From positions 1 through 37,134 of the forward strand of contig DLBF01000123.1 in the NCBI GenBank assembly GCA_002494215.1: a DNA stretch of 37,134 bases. The letters run 5' to 3'. The position numbers and the translations under genes are program-made. The DNA is from Prevotellaceae bacterium UBA7028 (GTDB lineage: Bacteria > Bacteroidota > Bacteroidia > Bacteroidales > Bacteroidaceae). Positions 32,001-37,134 of the stretch are shown here, in pieces. How positions within the stretch are numbered: the first letter of the stretch is position 1; each line of letters begins with the position of its first letter. Below the pieces are notes generated by a model. The model ran no database searches. It was not told the origin of the DNA and saw nothing but the letters and a program-made list of their open reading frames with translations.

Positions 32001-32361
32001 GGAGGTTTGGTACAATGGCTCTTCCGACTATAAGTGGGCCATCTCTAAGGACGGCTTCTACCGTATCACCATCGATATCTTCCGCGAGACCATCTCGGGC
32101 GAGTACCTGGGCGATAATGTCGATATCGATGGGGTAGGGAGCATCCAGCCCGAGGCCAAGGTGCAGCTCTCTGTCCGCGACCATAGCATACAGGTTACCT
32201 CATCGCAGGTGATGGCTGTCTTCCTCTTTGGTGCCGAGGGTCAGTATCTCACCTCCGAGAGTGGCAGTCAGGTCACCCTGCAGGCTCCCCATGCCGGAAC
32301 CTATATCCTGCATGCCACCAATGGCAAGGAGAACTTTACGCGTAAGATAACTATTCAGTAA
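29011..32361 (+). CDS. Secreted GH31 alpha-glycosidase with SusE/F-like module and T9SS-type C-terminal domain
   Basis: This 1116-residue protein has a signal peptide (cleavage after SHIHA). It consists of an N-terminal sandwich, GH31 barrel (about 230-575), DUF5110-like sandwich (about 650-770), a further beta region, a SusE/SusF-like starch-binding domain (about 904-1030: FKINGQYGWSPKVLHP, FYRITIDIFRETISGEY) and a C-terminal domain (about 1050-1116) resembling type IX sorting domains (VFLFGAEGQYL..APHAGTYILHATNG). The predicted nucleophile is D376 (WWLDWQQ) and acid/base D445 (FSGDTW); D275 lies in MDMDWH. It is a paralogue of the GH31 at 3827 but uses GTC, CTC and ATC codons heavily. It leads an operon with the next gene, 21 bp away. 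Confidence 0.9.
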   Translation: MKIKYFRHYLLWLLLIVCSHIHAQDQLNPVADPAAVVESGNARFTVLTSKMIRIEYSSTRQFEDRATFAIVNRRLPVPSFSTEESDGYLYIRTADVTLRYKIGSEIKASDKKPDNLQVTFLLNGITCTWYPGKDDALNLLGTNRTLDTAWGDNARGKLEKGLLSRAGWSIIDESPTATRGDGSTTLPMAPNADGYMWWQKAADATAIDWYFLGYGHQYKECIQDFTRVGGRVPLPPKYIFGYWYSRYWAYTQSDFQGIIRDVESNDIPMDVIIMDMDWHRSGWTGWSWNTSRIPNPTSLISFMHNHGLRTALNLHPSDGISSSEDKYKNLRTAMGFPSSYTATIPWTIQDYSFARPFFDNIIRPLEKQGVDFWWLDWQQEKTVGEHASAKGYSLADGADKLSETFWCNHTFFEDMQKNRPELRPVIYHRWGGLGSHRYPICFSGDTWAAWSTLGYEIFFTSNASNVCYAYWGHDLGGHQGGDNDPELLLRWLQFGAFTPIFRTHATNDSKLERKIWKYSNFEQLREAVRLRYQMFPYLYTAARETYDTGIGMNRPLYYEWPEENNAYVYEDEYMFGNDMLVAPIYTASHNGISNRNVWLPAGLWWDVTENRLRQGGSVFRGKYTLDQFPVFYRPGSVIPFYPVQRSVVTNPAEIILKVVPGADGTGSFYEDGGANQDYLTGGYARTTFSYSNLSASSKRLTIHPREGSFTGMPTTRTWSVQFLGIQKAPQAISVSNDMPFEQSYDAEAKVLTVSIPTSALDKEIVIQLDGVEADSAPQAIAPQVVSEDASQSVGSPNRNVARVSGVSRLYVRGSAIPGGVQELTSFNSRNCFKYHGKLLPGTFVISPSKTGGTRFYKPAQFNANVVNDGISYTTTTDSTAAVWTVLFEADNYRFTVTPTSTSAGTMQGELFTWWYESWICGGCVEDNQTPGAGNWQISSGKAMEQSSLNPYEWTWTGELRNYTSNDEPKRFKINGQYGWSPKVLHPFKQDESILTAKEVWYNGSSDYKWAISKDGFYRITIDIFRETISGEYLGDNVDIDGVGSIQPEAKVQLSVRDHSIQVTSSQVMAVFLFGAEGQYLTSESGSQVTLQAPHAGTYILHATNGKENFTRKITIQ

Positions 32362-32382
32362 AAGCAATATATCGATAACAAA

Positions 32383-34560
32383 ATGAGAAAACTTAATCAA
32401 CTATTATCCGCATTCCTGTTCTGCGTCAGCCTCTCTGCTGTTGCGCAGAAGAACTACATGGCAGCCCCCGGTGTGGCTGTCTTCTATCCCCAGAATTACG
32501 ATGCCGCTGCGCACAGCCCATCACCTATCTTCGAGCAGGATTTGGCTCCTGTGGGCGATGTGCCTGCTTCGTGGAGGATTCGTCCCCTCTATAGTGTCGA
32601 GGACGGCAAGAACGTTGTCCGTATCCCCGTTGATGCCGATGCCGACCTCTATGGTGGTGGCGAGGTATGGGGCCCGCTGCGTCGCAATGGCAAGACCATA
32701 GAGTTCTTTAATATCGATACCCCCTGCTATGGCGTGGATGGCGGCTCTCACCTCTATCAGAGCCACCCCTGGGTCTTTGGCTTGCACAAGGACGGTTCTG
32801 CCTTCGGAATCATTGCCGATAACACCTGGAAGTCCACTATGACCACCGACTCCGAGGTCGTTTTCCGTTCCGAGGGTCCTGCCTTCCGTGTTGTCATCAT
32901 CGAGAGGGAGAGCCCCGAGGCGCTCATGCAGGCCCTCGTGCAGCTTACCGGCACCATGCCCCTGCCTCCCCTGTGGTCGCTGGGCTATCAGCAGTGCCGC
33001 TACAGCTATCATCCCGATACGCGCGTCAAGGAGATTGCCGATACGCTCCGCCATTACCAGATTCCTTCTGATGTTATCTGGATGGATATCCATTATATGG
33101 ATCAGTACAAGATTTTCACTTGGCACCCCCAGGAGTTCTCTAAGCCCAAGGAGCTGAACGACTATCTGCATAGCCTGAACTTCAAGAGCGTCTATATGAT
33201 AGACCCCGGCGTTAAGGCGCAGGAGGGTTATTGGGTCGATGACCAGCTCATGCAGAACGACTATGCCGTGCTCGACGAGAATGGCAAGCCCTTCGTGGGC
33301 AATGTATGGCCTGGAGCCTGCCATTTCCCTGATTTCACCCGTCCCGAGGTGCGCTCATGGTGGAGCACGCTCTATCCTCCCTTCATGGCGCAGGGCGTGG
33401 ATGGTATCTGGAACGATATGAACGAGCCCAGCGTCTTTGGTGGACCTGCAGGCACCATGCCGCTCACTAACCGTCATTTGGGCGGCGATGGCCTTCGTCC
33501 CGACTCGCACCTGCGTTATCATAATGTCTATGGACTGAATATGGTGCGTGCCAGCCGTCAGGGCCTCTTGTTGGCCAACCCCGACAAGCGTCCCTTCATC
33601 CTCAGCCGTAGCAACTTCCTGGGCGGTCACCGTTATGCCGCCACCTGGACGGGCGACAACCTCTCCAGCTGGGAGCAGTTCATGGCCAGCATCCCCATGA
33701 CCATCACCCTTGGCCTCAGCGGTCAGCCCTTCAATGGTCCTGATATAGGTGGTTTCTGTGGCGATAGCAATGCCAAGCTGGTGGCCAACTGGACCGCCGT
33801 TGGTGTTTATTTCCCCTTCGTGCGTAACCATTGTATCGATGGCGGACGTGCGCAGGAGCCTTGGGCGTTCGACCAGCAGACCCTCGATGTCTGCCGCACA
33901 GCCATCAATCGTCGCTACCGCCTTATGCCCTATATCTATACCCTGTTCCAGGAGGCCAGTGTCAACGGAATGCCTGTTATGCGTCCTGTCTTCATGGCGG
34001 ATGCCAAGGATGCCTCTCTGCGTGCCGAGCAGAAGGCCTTCCTCTTGGGTTCCGACCTGCTCGTCCTTCCCCGTTGGGCGGGCGATGCACAGCTTCCTCA
34101 GGGCGACTGGGACATCATCCCCTTCGAGTCCACCGACGATGGCTTCCAGCCCTACGTAGCCCTTCGTCCCGGTGCCATTGTCCCCATGGCCAACCTCTAT
34201 CAGAACACCACCGAGATGCGCACCGACAGCCTCACCCTCCTCATCAACCCCGATGCCCAGGGACAGGCCTCTGGCCGCCTCTACGAGGATGCTGGCGATG
34301 GCTTCCAGTTCCGTCACGGCCAATATGCCCAGTATAGCATCCAGGCTCAGACGCAGGGCAAGAAGATTACTGTCAGCATCAGTAAGGAGGGTGGCAAGAT
34401 GGATGAGAAGCCTCGCACCCTCCGTGTCGGAATCGTCGCTGACGGTAAGGTAACCTACAGTCCCTGGACCACAGGCAGCGAGGTAACCATGAAGGCCGTA
34501 GCGGACAAACAGCAGTTCATCGATAAGAATAAACTCACGTTCCCACAAAACCCCGAATAG
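32383..34560 (+). CDS. Secreted or periplasmic GH31 alpha-glucosidase
   Basis: This 725-residue protein has a signal peptide (cleavage after SAVAQ). It is a canonical GH31 alpha-glucosidase: nucleophile D345 in WNDMNEPSVF, acid/base D425 in WTGDN, IWMDIHYMD at the barrel start, and RSNFLGGHRYAATW and GPDIGGFCGD. The N-terminal sandwich has YGGGEVWGPLRRNGK. This type removes terminal alpha-1,4- or related glucose from oligosaccharides. It lacks extra C-terminal modules, so it may finish in the periplasm what the larger surface GH31 upstream starts. Codon use matches the upstream gene. The gene ends just before a CCGGCCCTTCGGG stretch and a GTTTCAG array. Confidence 0.94.
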   Translation: MRKLNQLLSAFLFCVSLSAVAQKNYMAAPGVAVFYPQNYDAAAHSPSPIFEQDLAPVGDVPASWRIRPLYSVEDGKNVVRIPVDADADLYGGGEVWGPLRRNGKTIEFFNIDTPCYGVDGGSHLYQSHPWVFGLHKDGSAFGIIADNTWKSTMTTDSEVVFRSEGPAFRVVIIERESPEALMQALVQLTGTMPLPPLWSLGYQQCRYSYHPDTRVKEIADTLRHYQIPSDVIWMDIHYMDQYKIFTWHPQEFSKPKELNDYLHSLNFKSVYMIDPGVKAQEGYWVDDQLMQNDYAVLDENGKPFVGNVWPGACHFPDFTRPEVRSWWSTLYPPFMAQGVDGIWNDMNEPSVFGGPAGTMPLTNRHLGGDGLRPDSHLRYHNVYGLNMVRASRQGLLLANPDKRPFILSRSNFLGGHRYAATWTGDNLSSWEQFMASIPMTITLGLSGQPFNGPDIGGFCGDSNAKLVANWTAVGVYFPFVRNHCIDGGRAQEPWAFDQQTLDVCRTAINRRYRLMPYIYTLFQEASVNGMPVMRPVFMADAKDASLRAEQKAFLLGSDLLVLPRWAGDAQLPQGDWDIIPFESTDDGFQPYVALRPGAIVPMANLYQNTTEMRTDSLTLLINPDAQGQASGRLYEDAGDGFQFRHGQYAQYSIQAQTQGKKITVSISKEGGKMDEKPRTLRVGIVADGKVTYSPWTTGSEVTMKAVADKQQFIDKNKLTFPQNPE

Positions 34561-34579
34561 CCTCCGGCCCTTCGGGTGA

Positions 34580-34608
34580 GTTTCAGGTTTCAGGTTTCAG
34601 GTTTCAGG
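34580..34608 (+). repeat. GTTTCAG heptamer array, left of a four-helix-bundle gene
   Basis: Four perfect GTTTCAG units at 7-bp spacing. The reverse complement unit CTGAAAC forms the array on the other side of the gene (35053-35134), so the gene is framed by inverted arrays. Confidence 0.9.
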
Positions 34609-34628
34609 TGGTAAGATATTTGATAATA

Positions 34629-35063
34629 ATGATTTATAAAATATATAAGCAAACAGAAAAGTTGGAAAAAGTTCAGAGATTCGAGGATTTAATCATCTAT
34701 CAGATGGCGCGTGACCTCTGTAAAGATGTTTATTCCATAACTAAATGTGATATATTCCAAAAGGATTCCAGATTTGTTCAGCAAATACATGCTTCAGCAG
34801 GTTCTGTCATGGATAATATTGCCGAAGGTTATGAACGAGATGGTAATAAGGAGTTTATAAACTTCTTGTATATAGCTAAAGGTTCATGTGGCGAGGTACG
34901 CAGCCAAATCATTCGAGCCTCTGATGTAGGTTTCATTGACTCTGACTGCGCTAAGAAACTTTATAACGACAGTCTAAAATTAAGTAAGGCTATCAGTAAG
35001 TTTATCAGTTCTCTGAAGTCCAGTCCTATAACTGGCAAAAAGTACATGCTCCCTGAAACCTGA
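34629..35063 (+). CDS. Four-helix-bundle protein (23S rRNA IVS-protein family)
   Basis: This protein of about 144 residues has family marks RFEDLIIYQMARDL, QIHASAGSVMDNIAEGYERDGNKEFINFLYIAKGSCGEVRSQIIRA. These are the S23/IVS-type four-helix bundles, found in 23S rRNA intervening sequences, as accessory Avd proteins of diversity-generating retroelements, and scattered alone. No reverse transcriptase is nearby. The ATG at 34629 is chosen; a GTG at 34608 touches the left array. The final residues LPET and the stop are encoded by the right CTGAAAC array. Function here is unknown; nucleic-acid binding is suspected. Confidence 0.88.
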   Translation: MIYKIYKQTEKLEKVQRFEDLIIYQMARDLCKDVYSITKCDIFQKDSRFVQQIHASAGSVMDNIAEGYERDGNKEFINFLYIAKGSCGEVRSQIIRASDVGFIDSDCAKKLYNDSLKLSKAISKFISSLKSSPITGKKYMLPET

Positions 35064-35134
35064 AACCCAAACCTGAAACCTGAATCCTGAAACTTGAAAC
35101 CCAAACTTGAAACTTGAAACTTGAAACTTGAAAC
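35053..35134 (-). repeat. CTGAAAC/TTGAAAC heptamer array, right of the four-helix-bundle gene
   Basis: Twelve units, mostly 7 bp (CTGAAAC or TTGAAAC), with two 6-bp CCAAAC spacers. The array starts inside the last codons of the four-helix-bundle gene and ends 12 bp before the methyltransferase ATG. Confidence 0.9.
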
Positions 35135-35145
35135 CCAATAAAACA

Positions 35146-35961
35146 ATGGAAATAACATCCGCCCAAAATCCCCGCATAAAGCATCTGCTGGCCCTCCAGC
35201 AGAAGTCATCCCTCCGCCGCGAAGAAGGCCTCTTCGTGGTAGAGGGACGCAGGGAGTTGGAACACTGCATCCATGCCGGCATGCAAGTAGAGTCTGTCTA
35301 TTGCCTGGACGGCACAGACCTCTCTCAATTCTCATCTCTAAACTCTAAACTCTCAACTCTCAACTGGAATCTGACCCAGGTGTCAGATTCTGTTTACGAG
35401 CGCATAGCCTATCGCGGCAGTACAGAGGGCATTGTCGCCGTTATCCGTACCCCCCAGCCCCATACCCTGGAGTCCCTCCTCCAGCAGGAGGGTAGGGGAG
35501 TCAACGGCAAGCCCTTGTTCGTTGTTCTGGAGAGCGTAGAGAAGCCCGGCAACCTGGGCGCCATCCTTCGTAGTGCCGATGCAGCCAATGCCACGGGCGT
35601 CATCGTCTGCGACCCCCTTACAGACCTTTACAACCCCAATCTCATCCGCTCCTCCATTGGCGCCATCTTTACTGTCCCCACGGTCGCCTGCACCTCCCAG
35701 CAGTGCATCTCCTTCCTCAAGGAGCATGGCATACAGATACTCACGGCCCAGTTGCAGGATTCACATCTCTACTACGATACCCCCATGTCAGGCCCCACCG
35801 CCATTGTCATGGGCACCGAGAGCACAGGCCTCACCGATGTATGGCGACAGGCAGCCGATGCCCATATCCGCATTCCCATGCTTGGCCAACTGGATTCCCT
35901 CAACGTCTCCGTCTCTGCCGCCATCCTCCTCTTCGAAGCCGTAAGGCAACGCCAAGCGTAG
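35146..35961 (+). CDS. TrmH/SpoU-family RNA 2'-O-methyltransferase
   Basis: This protein of about 271 residues starts MEITSAQNPRIKHLLALQQK, a typical RlmB/TrmH-like N-terminal substrate-binding domain. The SPOUT domain carries motif 1 ESVEKPGNLGAILRSADA, motif 2 DPLTDLYNPNLIRSSIGA and motif 3 MGTESTGL..RIPMLGQLDSLNVSVSAAILL. It methylates ribose in rRNA or tRNA using SAM, probably as a trefoil-knot dimer. The ATG at 35146 is preferred to the TTG at 35128, which lies in the repeat array. A 42-bp heptamer array at 35322-35363 is translated in frame between the N-terminal and SPOUT domains. Confidence 0.93.
   Translation: MEITSAQNPRIKHLLALQQKSSLRREEGLFVVEGRRELEHCIHAGMQVESVYCLDGTDLSQFSSLNSKLSTLNWNLTQVSDSVYERIAYRGSTEGIVAVIRTPQPHTLESLLQQEGRGVNGKPLFVVLESVEKPGNLGAILRSADAANATGVIVCDPLTDLYNPNLIRSSIGAIFTVPTVACTSQQCISFLKEHGIQILTAQLQDSHLYYDTPMSGPTAIVMGTESTGLTDVWRQAADAHIRIPMLGQLDSLNVSVSAAILLFEAVRQRQA
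35322..35363 (+). repeat. In-frame heptamer array inside the methyltransferase gene
   Basis: Six 7-bp units (CTCTCAA, TTCTCAT, CTCTAAA, CTCTAAA, CTCTCAA, CTCTCAA) total 42 bp, that is 14 codons, encoding SQFSSLNSKLSTLN. The length keeps the frame open. It falls in the linker between the two domains. Confidence 0.88.
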
Positions 35962-36014
35962 TTAGCTTAATTCAAGGGTGACAAGGGACAGGTCCCTGAA
36001 ACGTTAAAATTTCC

Positions 36015-36068
36015 TAGATTATCTAGATTTTCTAGATTTTCTAGATTTTCCAGATTATCTGGAATTTC
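36015..36068. repeat. TAGATTTTC nonamer array
   Basis: Six 9-bp units (TAGATTATC, TAGATTTTC three times, CAGATTATC, TGGAATTTC) follow one another exactly from 36015. The right part supplies the last codons (RNSR) and stop of the gene on the minus strand. Confidence 0.88.
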
Positions 36069-36771
36069 TAGCGCCCTTTAACACCGCTATCTCGCGCTCA
36101 AGCGAGGCTATGCGAGCTTTCAGGGCAGCAATCTCTTGTTCTTGCCGGGCTATGATTTGCTTCTGCGTGCCTCGCATGTCCAGGCGGGCGGCCGTCATGC
36201 GTTCACGCACACCGCCCTCTTCCACGAATTCGCGGTCACGCTTTTCCATGAAAGTTGACATGGCCTTGTCCACCATATGGCAGAGGCTGATAGCGGTATT
36301 TGCCATTTCCTCATCGGTCCATTTGGTAAAGAATGGCTCATAGTCCCTTAGGTTATTGTGCGTGCGGCAATACGCCAAAAGCTTGTTATAGCGCCCGTGC
36401 AGCAGCTCCGTCTTCGACCATTCATTCAGTCCATGCTGCTTCAGATAGTCGTGGTAGTCTTCCAGCAGTTCCTGGTTGCTGCCTTTGGCTATGCCCAACA
36501 ATTTTATTTCCGTCTCAAACGAGGTTTGTCCGTCGGTGAGACCTTCGGCTATGTTTTGTTTTATGCTGCGAGCAGCCTGCACCATCTGGTCAACGGTGCG
36601 GTCACCGTATTTGGGCAAAAAGCGCTCGCAGAATACCTTGGTGAGTTGCACCAGCACATCACTCTTGCGGTAGAAGTGCAGCTCGGTATATACCGTTGCT
36701 TTTCGCATGATGCTGGGCGTGCCGTCGTCATATCGTTTCAGATTGATATTCTTGGGGGTAAGCATGATCAT
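36055..36771 (-). CDS. Four-helix-bundle protein with C-terminal suffix and coiled coil
   Basis: This 238-residue protein contains DVLVQLTKVFCERFLPKYGDRTVDQMVQAARSIKQNIAEG and LLGIAKGSNQELLEDYHDYL, matching the four-helix-bundle family with a suffix domain, relatives of the S23/IVS proteins. A coiled coil (about 195-232, QEQEIAALKARIASLEREIAVLK) ends the protein, suggesting oligomers. It is the second member of this superfamily within 1.5 kb, and like the first its 3' end is encoded by a short tandem array. A TAACTTTG box lies 18 bp upstream. Function is unknown. Confidence 0.85.
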   Translation of the reverse strand: MIMLTPKNINLKRYDDGTPSIMRKATVYTELHFYRKSDVLVQLTKVFCERFLPKYGDRTVDQMVQAARSIKQNIAEGLTDGQTSFETEIKLLGIAKGSNQELLEDYHDYLKQHGLNEWSKTELLHGRYNKLLAYCRTHNNLRDYEPFFTKWTDEEMANTAISLCHMVDKAMSTFMEKRDREFVEEGGVRERMTAARLDMRGTQKQIIARQEQEIAALKARIASLEREIAVLKGARNSR

Positions 36772-36786
36772 ATTTCATTAGCGAAG

Positions 36787-36880
36787 TGCAAAGTTACGAT
36801 TAAGTGAGCGGAATACAAAATAAATTAGTTTATTTTTATTCCCGAACGAAAGTAATTTCGAGACGAAGTCTCAAAGTTAC
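36787..36880 (-). repeat. Inverted diverged copy of the left-end 85-bp repeat
   Basis: On the minus strand it reads like the unit at 207-388, starting CGTAACTTTGAGACT and running to CCGCTCACTTAATCGTAACTTTG. Two TAACTTTG boxes lie about 80 bp apart, as in the left-end tandem; the box at 36789-36796 is the likely promoter of the gene at 36771. Confidence 0.75.
36789..36796 (-). promoter_or_regulatory. -7 box TAACTTTG for the four-helix-bundle suffix gene
   Basis: TAACTTTG on the minus strand ends 18 bp before the ATG at 36771, inside the dispersed repeat. Confidence 0.6.
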
Positions 36881-36939
36881 GAAAAAGTCGAGAGCAGAAC
36901 AAAAAGAATAAATTCTTTTTTTATGCCGAGACGAAGTAA

Positions 36940-36979
36940 CCAAAAAGAGGACCGACATTTCTGTCAATCCTCCTTTTGG
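36940..36979. terminator. Long terminator-like hairpin
   Basis: CCAAAAAGAGGACCGACA (36940-36957) pairs with TGTCAATCCTCCTTTTGG (36962-36979) over 18 positions, with two G-T wobbles and one mismatch. It may terminate a gene beyond the right edge, transcribed leftward. Confidence 0.6.
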
Positions 36980-37113
36980 TTTCAAGTTTCATAGGGTCTT
37001 CGACCCGGTCTCAGGTTTCAAGTAATTATGAATTATGAACGTCGAAGAGGTCGCGAGCGGAACGCGAGAACGAAGTGGCAATTGTGAATTATGAATTGAC
37101 TAAAGTCTAATTC
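36979..37113 (+). repeat. Dispersed repeat copy R with two nested insertions
   Basis: It aligns with copy L (3676-3753) except for about 22 bp inserted after GTTTCAAGTTTC, which holds the hairpin GGGTC-TTC-GACCC (36994-37006), and about 41 bp of GC-rich sequence (CGCGAG twice) inserted between the GAATTAT units. Confidence 0.8.
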
Positions 37114-37134
37114 ATGCAGCTGGTAACACCGAAG

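Larger units (their letters stand above)
36772..37134. other. Gene-free right edge built of repeats
   Basis: No gene is supportable. The stretch contains a promoter box, an inverted copy of the 85-bp repeat, a hairpin and copy R of a dispersed repeat. Confidence 0.6.

Noticed and set aside
33355..34548. 397-codon open frame antisense to the GH31 alpha-glucosidase
   Set aside because: It is a codon-bias shadow: the sense strand encodes the full GH31 catalytic domain, and the antisense product has no signal or motif.
34629..35063. Diversity-generating retroelement with the four-helix protein as Avd
   Set aside because: No reverse transcriptase, template/variable repeat pair or C-type lectin target in the window.
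1..37134. rRNA or tRNA genes, insertion sequences
   Set aside because: I saw no cloverleaf with CCA-type ends, no conserved rRNA segments and no transposase-like protein in any frame.

Overview
The window looks like a chromosome-sized replicon of a Prevotellaceae-type Bacteroidales bacterium. Support for this: most promoters carry the Bacteroidetes -7 box TAnnTTTG, several with TTTG exactly 20 bp upstream. There are almost no Shine-Dalgarno sites. The gene set fits as well: OmpA/OprF-type porin, DUF5020 beside upp, GH92 and GH31 enzymes with signal peptides, and secreted proteins ending in a short Prevotella-style tail (..DLSGRKV..GIYIKNGKKVLY). This placement is inferred from recognised motifs and families, not from a database search.

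Layout. 1-6.8 kb: tandem 85-bp promoter-bearing repeats, free methionine-R-sulfoxide reductase, a large secreted DUF4965-type (glutaminase A-like) protein with a frameshifted tail, and a GH31 enzyme with a C-terminal PA14 domain. 6.8-12.3 kb: outer-membrane barrel, bile acid:Na+ symporter family protein, upp with a Tsx-like DUF5020 porin, a TlpA-like thioredoxin lipoprotein and two small proteins. 12.3-17.9 kb: a three-module beta-helix surface protein, an OmpA-family protein and a low-molecular-weight tyrosine phosphatase. 18-23 kb: a possible host or fungal glycan/GPI cluster made of a GH92 alpha-mannosidase, a double discoidin-like protein and a PI-PLC-like phospholipase.

23.1-27.2 kb is a complete replication and partition module: a Rep_3 initiator whose C-terminus looks like DnaA domain I; about 1.1 kb of origin holding 14 direct and at least 4 inverted 17-bp iterons, phased mostly at exactly 22 bp; a small ribbon-helix-helix ParB-like protein; ParA; and an AT-rich array of AACTAT repeats that could be the centromere. 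GGGTAGGG, which matches the E. coli KOPS consensus GGGNAGGG, occurs nine times. All three copies left of the origin are on the minus strand and all six to the right are on the plus strand, so they diverge from the origin. Together with the ordinary chromosomal genes on both sides, this suggests the origin of a chromid or second chromosome, or a plasmid replicon captured by a chromosome.

27.2-36.8 kb: a membrane J-domain protein, HAD phosphatase, DUF4250 protein, GlsB/YeaQ membrane protein, an operon of two GH31 enzymes, two four-helix-bundle genes and a TrmH/SpoU RNA methyltransferase between them. A recurring theme is short tandem arrays, mostly of 7-bp units with differing sequences, at gene ends. 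They sometimes supply the last codons and the stop codon, and in the methyltransferase gene a 42-bp array is kept in frame. GC-rich hairpins sit exactly at the boundary between enzyme body and C-terminal tail in three secreted proteins.
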